NCBI RefSeq assembly: GCF_014211915.1
Contig: NZ_CP060039.1
Span: 2,232,001 to 2,296,000, forward strand
Direction: 5' to 3'
DNA from: Burkholderia cenocepacia
Lineage (GTDB): Bacteria; Pseudomonadota; Gammaproteobacteria; Burkholderiales; Burkholderiaceae
DNA: 64,000 nucleotides
The position numbers were made by a program, and so were the translations under genes. Positions 59,927 through 64,000 of this stretch are shown here, piece after piece. The notes beneath the pieces were generated by a model, which saw only the letters and a list, made by a program, of their open reading frames with translations, was not told where the DNA came from and did no database searches. Each line of letters begins with the position of its first letter. The first letter of the stretch is position 1.

Positions 59927-60115
59927 ATGAAAGGTGCCAGATCGATGCCGCAGGTGAACATTCGCATGCCGGAGGAAATGAAAGGCGTGCTGGAGGAGGC
60001 GGCGCAGAGGAATTTCCGCAGCTTGAGCGCGGAGATCAACGCGAGGTTGATTTTGAGCCTCCAAACGGAAAACGCCCGGCCGGCGGCAACCGGTCGGGCG
60101 TTAGTGACGCAGTGA
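59927..60115 (+). CDS. Arc-like ribbon-helix-helix repressor
   Basis: A 62-aa protein (MKGARSMPQVNIRMPEEMKG), resembling P22 Arc from its first residues (Arc begins MKGMSKMPQFNLRWP), with RSLSAEINARLIL as helix B. GGAGG sits 5 bp before the ATG. A 13-bp hairpin covers its last codons (60071-60102). By analogy it represses the antirepressor operon downstream. Confidence 0.85.
   Translation: MKGARSMPQVNIRMPEEMKGVLEEAAQRNFRSLSAEINARLILSLQTENARPAATGRALVTQ
60071..60102 (+). other. Stable hairpin at the end of the arc-like gene
   Basis: AACGCCCGGCCGG pairs with CCGGTCGGGCGTT (one G-T pair) over a 6-nt loop. There is no T tract, so it is probably not a terminator; it could limit read-through or processing toward the antirepressor. 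Confidence 0.55.
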
Positions 60116-60133
60116 ACCCCTTGGTAAGGAACA

Positions 60134-60406
60134 ATGGTCATGAGACATGATAGCACTACATCGGGTAATGACAAGGTTCAGCAATCCCGGCCGCTTGAAC
60201 GGCGCGTGGTCGACCTGTCGAGCATGATGGACAACCACCTTCGTTACATGCACGCGCTTTTCGTCGCAATCAAGGCCACGGCCGGCGAGTCCTCGAAGGT
60301 TGCCATTGACCTCGCGGCACTCGGCCAGTTCGTCGCCGAGAACACCGAAGACCTGTTCGACGCGGGCTGCGCGGACGTGCTGTCGGTCAGCCGGGAGGTG
60401 CACTGA
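60134..60406 (+). CDS. Small protein between arc-like and antirepressor genes
   Basis: A 90-aa helical protein (VVDLSSMMDNHLRYMHALFV, LAALGQFVAENTEDLFDAG). AAGGA lies just upstream; ATG 60140 is an alternative start with better spacing. TGATG couples it to the antirepressor gene. No family recognised. Confidence 0.6.
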   Translation: MVMRHDSTTSGNDKVQQSRPLERRVVDLSSMMDNHLRYMHALFVAIKATAGESSKVAIDLAALGQFVAENTEDLFDAGCADVLSVSREVH

Positions 60407-61182
60407 TGAACGCGCTTATCTTCGGCGGCTCGGATGCCGCGCTCCGGATGACCAGCCAGGAAATTGCCGACCTGGTCGAGAAGCGCCACGACAACGTGAA
60501 GCGAACCATCGGAGCCCTTGTGAATCAAGGCGTTATCGCACGCCCTCAAATTGAGGAAGTGCAAGAAACCGGCGGCAACAACCGGACCTACACCACGCAG
60601 CAGTACCTGTTCATCGGCGAACGCGGGAAGCGCGACAGCATCGTCGTGGTCGCACAGCTTTCGCCGCAGTTCACGGCCCGGCTGGTGGACCGGTGGCAGG
60701 AACTGGAAAGCGGCGCAGCCGCATTGCCCAAGACGCTGCCCGAAGCACTTCGCCTCGCGGCCGATTTGGCCGACCAGAAGGCGAAGGCTGAAGAGGCACT
60801 CGCAATTGCGGCGCCGAAGGTCGAGACGTACGAGCGGATTTCCGACGCCGAAGGATCGATGTGTATCCGCGATGCTGCCAGTTCGCTCCAGATGCAACCG
60901 AGCAAGCTGACGGCGTGGCTGAGCGCGAATGGTTGGATCTACCATCGCGCCGGCAAGTCTGGGTGGCTCGCGTATCACGACAAGCAGCAGGCTGGCTATC
61001 TGGTTCACAAGAGCACCCCCTACACCGATCGAGTGACTGGCGACGAGCGCGTCAGCGAGCAGGTGCGCATTACGATGCGCGGGCTCACGCGGCTCGGAGA
61101 GCTGGTGCCGCGCGATCAAGGCCGGATGCGGCGAGCATCCGGATATACCAATCGCGAGAACCGCGGCTCCGCACATCACTGA
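60406..61182 (+). CDS. Antirepressor, Rha-like N-terminus with KilA-C/ANT C-terminus
   Basis: A 258-aa protein. Residues 10-90 resemble Rha-type regulatory domains (MTSQEIADLVEKRHDNVKRT, YTTQQYLFIGERGKRDS); residues 140-240 form the KilA-C/ANT domain (GSMCIRDAASSLQMQPSKLT, AWLSANGWIYHR, VRITMRGLTRLGEL). This architecture is typical of phage antirepressors that inactivate CI-like repressors. Its location behind Arc/Mnt-like regulators matches P22 ant. Confidence 0.85.
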   Translation: MNALIFGGSDAALRMTSQEIADLVEKRHDNVKRTIGALVNQGVIARPQIEEVQETGGNNRTYTTQQYLFIGERGKRDSIVVVAQLSPQFTARLVDRWQELESGAAALPKTLPEALRLAADLADQKAKAEEALAIAAPKVETYERISDAEGSMCIRDAASSLQMQPSKLTAWLSANGWIYHRAGKSGWLAYHDKQQAGYLVHKSTPYTDRVTGDERVSEQVRITMRGLTRLGELVPRDQGRMRRASGYTNRENRGSAHH

Positions 61183-61204
61183 TTGGTTCCGACGTTGTTA
61201 CGTG

Positions 61205-61232
61205 GCCCCCGGCATCCCCGGGGGCTTTTTTA
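61205..61232 (+). terminator. Intrinsic terminator after antirepressor
   Basis: GCCCCCGG/CCGGGGGC with 5-nt loop and a run of T's. Confidence 0.75.
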
Positions 61233-61247
61233 TTGCCTGGAGGTTTT

Positions 61248-61796
61248 ATGGATGTTGAGGAATCTCACGAAACGCGGCGCACGCTTTCCGAGGACGTCTT
61301 CTACCCGGATCACGAGCCGCGCACCGAGTCGCCGACGTTCCGCGCGAGCAAGCGCGAGATGAAGGCGGCCGGCGGCTACGTCTGCGCGGTATGCGGCGAC
61401 GACCAGGCCGTCGAGTCGCATCACCGATTCTTCGAGTGGGCGTTCTCGCACGCGATCGACTGGAAGTGGATCCGCGGCGTCGCGCTTAACCAGGTCGACA
61501 CGATGTTCAGCCACAAGCTGCAGCGGACCGTGCCGATCCCGCGCCAGCACCCGATCTGGGACGTGATCAAGCTGACGCAAGGATTCGACTGGGAGGCGTT
61601 CGACCCGGCCCGGCCGGAGGCATTCGTCGACTCGACCTACAACCAACTGCTGCTGTGCGCGCTCCATCACCGGGGCAAGGGTCACGGCCGGCACGAGGAA
61701 AGCGACCCGGTCTGGAGCGTCCAGGCGTTCCTGCTGCCGGGCTTCGTCTACTCGCCGGACGAGATGAAGCAGCTGCATGCGAAGGAACGGAAATGA
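61248..61796 (+). CDS. HNH-like zinc-binding phage protein
   Basis: A 182-aa protein. YVCAVCGDDQAVESHHRFFE gives CxxC plus HH, and LLLCALHHRGKGHGRHEES a second His cluster, as in HNH nucleases. Strong TGGAGG Shine-Dalgarno before ATG 61248. Overlaps the Rz gene by 4 bp; the role in the lysis/packaging context is unclear. Confidence 0.7.
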   Translation: MDVEESHETRRTLSEDVFYPDHEPRTESPTFRASKREMKAAGGYVCAVCGDDQAVESHHRFFEWAFSHAIDWKWIRGVALNQVDTMFSHKLQRTVPIPRQHPIWDVIKLTQGFDWEAFDPARPEAFVDSTYNQLLLCALHHRGKGHGRHEESDPVWSVQAFLLPGFVYSPDEMKQLHAKERK

Positions 61797-62269
61797 CCTG
61801 GTTCGATCCTCGTGTCTGGCTCGCCGTCATCGTGGCGGCTGTCGTCGGCCTGGCCGGCGGCTACTTCAGGGGGCATGCCGACGGCGTGCGTACGACGGCC
61901 GCCGCGGCGCAGAAGGCGCAGCTCGACGCCGTCGCGGCCGCGCGCACGGAAGAACAACGCCGCACCGCGGCCCAATCGGAGATTGCGAAAGATGCGAACC
62001 AACAACGAACTGCCGCGCTTGCGGATGCTTTTGCTGCTCGCGCTGCCGCTGGCAGCCTGCAGCAGCGCGTCGACCAGCTTGTCGCCGCCGCCCGCCATCC
62101 CGCCGCTGCCGCCGGAGGCCCGGCAACCGGCGACGCCCTCGATCTGCTTGCCGACGTGCTCGGCCGGGCTGACGAGCGCGCGGGCGAGCTGGCAGAATAC
62201 GCTGACCGCGCCCGCATCGCCGGCCAGCAGTGCGAGCGCGACTACGACGCGCTGACGGCGCCGAAGTGA
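61793..62269 (+). CDS. Rz: Rz-like i-spanin
   Basis: A 158-aa inner-membrane spanin: signal anchor WLAVIVAAVVGLAGGYFRG at residues 8-26, then a long Ala/Gln-rich coiled coil and C-terminal periplasmic end. With Rz1 it fuses inner and outer membranes in the last lysis step. It is separated from the lysozyme by the immI-like block, an unusual distance. Confidence 0.8.
   Translation: MTWFDPRVWLAVIVAAVVGLAGGYFRGHADGVRTTAAAAQKAQLDAVAAARTEEQRRTAAQSEIAKDANQQRTAALADAFAARAAAGSLQQRVDQLVAAARHPAAAAGGPATGDALDLLADVLGRADERAGELAEYADRARIAGQQCERDYDALTAPK
61992..62255 (+). CDS. Rz1: Rz1-like o-spanin lipoprotein, embedded in Rz
   Basis: An 87-aa frame wholly inside Rz in another frame. It starts MRTNNELPRLRMLLLLALPL and has the lipobox LAAC at the end of the hydrophobic signal, then a Pro-rich stretch (PPPAIPPLPPEARQP), the hallmarks of Rz1. 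The mature lipoprotein sits in the outer membrane facing the periplasm. Confidence 0.8.
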   Translation: MRTNNELPRLRMLLLLALPLAACSSASTSLSPPPAIPPLPPEARQPATPSICLPTCSAGLTSARASWQNTLTAPASPASSASATTTR

Positions 62270-62294
62270 AGGCGCTCAGGCGCTCGGTCGGGGG

Positions 62295-62684
62295 CTAGTT
62301 GAGCGGTTCGATGTAGAACCCGCGCGCCGTCAGATCCATCGTGATGTCGCTGAACGAGTCGAAAATGTCGTATCCGCATTCGACGTACGTCGTCATGGAA
62401 TCGAACCGGAGTTCCTCGATATTGCGCTTCCACGTGAGCGGCAAGTCGGTCGAGTGCCCCGGATCGAAATGGATGACGCTCAGGTACGGCGGACGAATGC
62501 CGCGAGGCGGATACTCTGTGCGTAGCACCAGCTCGACGTTCACGACGACATGGTGTTCCGGGATGCGGTCCGCGTAGCGCAGCAGGTACGCCCGCAGCGA
62601 ATGGCCGTCCTTCCGGTCTTGCGCTGAGGCGAAGCCAAACCAGTCGTCGTCGGAATCGCTGAATTCTTCCGCAATTGTGCGCAT
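62295..62684 (-). CDS. Unknown phage protein
   Basis: A 129-aa acidic protein (MRTIAEEFSDSDDDWFGFAS), beta-rich in its middle (EHHVVVNVELVLRTEYPP) and ending ARGFYIEPLN. Leftward, with the next gene upstream in the same direction. No recognised family. Confidence 0.6.
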   Translation of the reverse strand: MRTIAEEFSDSDDDWFGFASAQDRKDGHSLRAYLLRYADRIPEHHVVVNVELVLRTEYPPRGIRPPYLSVIHFDPGHSTDLPLTWKRNIEELRFDSMTTYVECGYDIFDSFSDITMDLTARGFYIEPLN

Positions 62685-62767
62685 ATCGGCCTCCAGTGCG
62701 ACGAACGTTCAGAATGCCACAGGTGCGTCGCTATCGCGCGATCGTCCGAGCCCCGTAAAGCCCCGGA

Positions 62768-63235
62768 CTACCGCATCCCGGCCCGCCGCATCTCGTCGCG
62801 CAGCAGATGCATCAGCCGATACAACTGGCCCTGCGCGCCGGCAAGGTCGCCTTTGTTCGCGACGTTCTTGTCGGTGTAGAGGTACCAGTCCTCGATGCGC
62901 TCGAGTGACTTCCTCAGCGCACGGATTTCGAGGATTAACCACCGCACCTGAAGGTCCGTGTACTCGCGCCACAGAGTGCGCAGCTCGGCGTCGGTCGGTG
63001 CATCGAATTCGGGCACCTCCGGTCGCAGCTTGAATCGTGGATCCGTCAGAGGAACTCGGTTGCGATCGATCCTGGTCGCTTCGATCGGTGCGGATGTACC
63101 CAGGAACACCGACCGCGGGTCCTCGTCGATCCAGTGCTCAAATTCGCGTTTGGTGAGCTCGACCGGAGTCCTCTGGCGCGTCTTCTCGCCCTGGAATCCG
63201 TACTCCCAGATGTATGCCCACTGCGGCTTGATCAC
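62768..63235 (-). CDS. Unknown phage protein under a LexA box
   Basis: A 155-aa protein from GTG 63235 (VIKPQWAYIWEYGFQGEK); an earlier GTG at 63259 lies inside the LexA box and is less likely. Charged, Trp/Arg-rich, with a helical C-terminal half (WLILEIRALRKSLERIEDWY). Diverges from the SRAP gene across the LexA box, so it may also be SOS-induced. Function unknown. Confidence 0.6.
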   Translation of the reverse strand: MIKPQWAYIWEYGFQGEKTRQRTPVELTKREFEHWIDEDPRSVFLGTSAPIEATRIDRNRVPLTDPRFKLRPEVPEFDAPTDAELRTLWREYTDLQVRWLILEIRALRKSLERIEDWYLYTDKNVANKGDLAGAQGQLYRLMHLLRDEMRRAGMR

Positions 63236-63243
63236 GGCTGCAC

Positions 63244-63263
63244 CACTGTATAAAAACACAGTG
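63244..63263. promoter_or_regulatory. LexA box between divergent genes
   Basis: CACTGTATAAAAACACAGTG contains CTGT-N8-ACAG (63246-63261) in an extended palindrome. The SRAP gene starts 49 bp to the right and the unknown leftward gene 9 bp to the left. Confidence 0.78.
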
Positions 63264-63311
63264 TATCCCGGAGTAAGATAGGGCCGTCAAGATCGAAAAT
63301 TGGGGACGGCG

Positions 63312-64000
63312 ATGTGCACGAACTACGTCGCGCCAGGCGAAGATCCGGGCCTGAGCGAGCTCAAGATCGACAACTTCCGCGATCTGTACCGCTGGACGCC
63401 GTGGAAGCCGGAGATCTACCAGGACTACGACGCGCCGATCGTCGGCTACGTCGACGGGCAGTTCAAGCCGTTGATCGCGGGCTTCGGCTTCGTGCCACGC
63501 GCAATCCAGAAGGAGCGGATTGAAGCGGCGAAGGCGGCCGGCAAGAAGCCGGACATCATGCGCACCGTGATGAATGTCCGGGACGACAACGTCGGGAAGT
63601 CGTCGTGGTTCGCACCCACCTGGCGCGCCGGTCGGCGCTGCCTGATCCCGGCCAAGTTCGTCGTCGAGCCGTCGTATCCGGAGGCATATCAAGATGAGAA
63701 GGGGGAATGGGTGGACGGGCCATGCGTATTGCAGCGCATCGGCGTGATCGATCGCCCGACGATGTGCGTCGCCGGCATCTGGCAAACGCTGCGGCGCCGC
63801 GATGGCACGGACGTCAATGCGATGGCGATGATTACCGTCAACGCCGATGGCCACCCGGTGATGTCGCGCATGCACAAGCCAGGCCATGAGAAACGGTCGG
63901 TCGTGATCCTGCGGCCGGATGACTGGGAGGAATGGCTCACGACGTCGAACGTCGAGGCCGCGCGCGCGATGCTGCAGTTATACCCGGCGGAGGACATGGC
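63312..64000 (+). CDS. SRAP-family protein (YedK/HMCES type), truncated by window end
   Basis: 229 codons are visible and run off the edge. MCTNY gives the essential Cys2 that crosslinks abasic sites in single-stranded DNA; other family elements are PTWRAGRRCLIPA, the acidic FVVEPSYPE region in place of the usual GFYEW, VAGIWQTL, MITVNADGHPVMSRMHKP and the KRSVVIL end with the catalytic His. Located behind a LexA box, it would shield abasic sites during SOS or phage replication. Confidence 0.88.
   Translation, partial: MCTNYVAPGEDPGLSELKIDNFRDLYRWTPWKPEIYQDYDAPIVGYVDGQFKPLIAGFGFVPRAIQKERIEAAKAAGKKPDIMRTVMNVRDDNVGKSSWFAPTWRAGRRCLIPAKFVVEPSYPEAYQDEKGEWVDGPCVLQRIGVIDRPTMCVAGIWQTLRRRDGTDVNAMAMITVNADGHPVMSRMHKPGHEKRSVVILRPDDWEEWLTTSNVEAARAMLQLYPAEDM

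Overview
The window looks like the chromosome of a Burkholderia, probably of the cepacia complex: GC-rich coding with strong G/C third-position bias, a sulfonate-utilisation cluster (ssuD-ssuC-ssuB followed by a small TOBE/Mop gene), then dusA and a single tRNA-His(GTG). About 5.5 kb at the left is host DNA. From the 3' end of tRNA-His to the right edge everything reads as one large prophage (over 58 kb), whose right attachment site is not reached. Species is inferred from gene content and style, not from a database match.

Prophage left arm (5.6-24.6 kb), mostly leftward with long chains of 4-bp ATGA/GTGA overlaps: a cargo gene next to attL; a tyrosine integrase pointing at the tRNA; a DUF4224 excisionase-like gene; small metabolic or unknown genes (ASCH-like, DUF5131/Gp37-Gp68, zinc-ribbon proteins, DUF551); a large cytosine-C5 methyltransferase with five internal repeats; two related AT-richer membrane proteins; a recombination block (Rad50/SMC-like ATPase, a protein ending in an FtsK-gamma domain, a RecT-like protein, a Cas4-like PD-(D/E)XK nuclease, KTSC); three micro membrane proteins and several small phage proteins.

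Control region (24.6-26.4 kb): a leftward promoter covered by two operators, a 430-nt intensely folded leader with no gene, a LexA-box-controlled gene running convergently into the repressor gene, a short XRE repressor with no LexA-type protease domain, a further operator cluster, and a Cro-like gene whose predicted transcript would be nearly leaderless. The rightward early operon (26.4-33.4 kb) carries an MmcB-like nuclease-fold protein, an SPPY-type DNA methyltransferase, a PAPS-reductase-like enzyme, a DUF1376 replication protein whose gene contains a dense TGTCCC/GGGACA cluster (candidate origin), RusA, and a Q-position late regulator followed directly by a promoter and terminator in the lambda pR'-tR' layout.

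Late region (34.1-57.3 kb, rightward): terminase, portal, head morphogenesis, DUF2213 protease/scaffold with an internal start, decoration protein, DUF2184 capsid, connector proteins, contractile sheath (DUF3383), tube (DUF3277), a -1 frameshifted chaperone pair, a tape measure with a muramidase-like domain, baseplate hub, Gp138 spike, gp25, J, DUF2612 and a glycine-rich fibre. The virion is therefore a contractile-tailed (myovirus) particle. Reverse-strand cargo genes interrupt the late operon: an exported protein at 51.7-52.3 kb and a PhyH-type dioxygenase at 57.3-58.4 kb.

Right arm (58.5-64 kb): holin candidate, SAR-type lysozyme, then a second immunity region closely resembling P22 immI (Mnt-like and Arc-like ribbon-helix-helix proteins diverging from an inverted-repeat operator, then an antirepressor), an HNH-like protein, Rz with embedded Rz1, two unknown leftward genes, a LexA box and an SRAP (HMCES/YedK-type) gene cut by the window end. 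Two LexA boxes, a repressor without a protease domain and a separate antirepressor module suggest induction by SOS-expressed antirepression rather than repressor self-cleavage.
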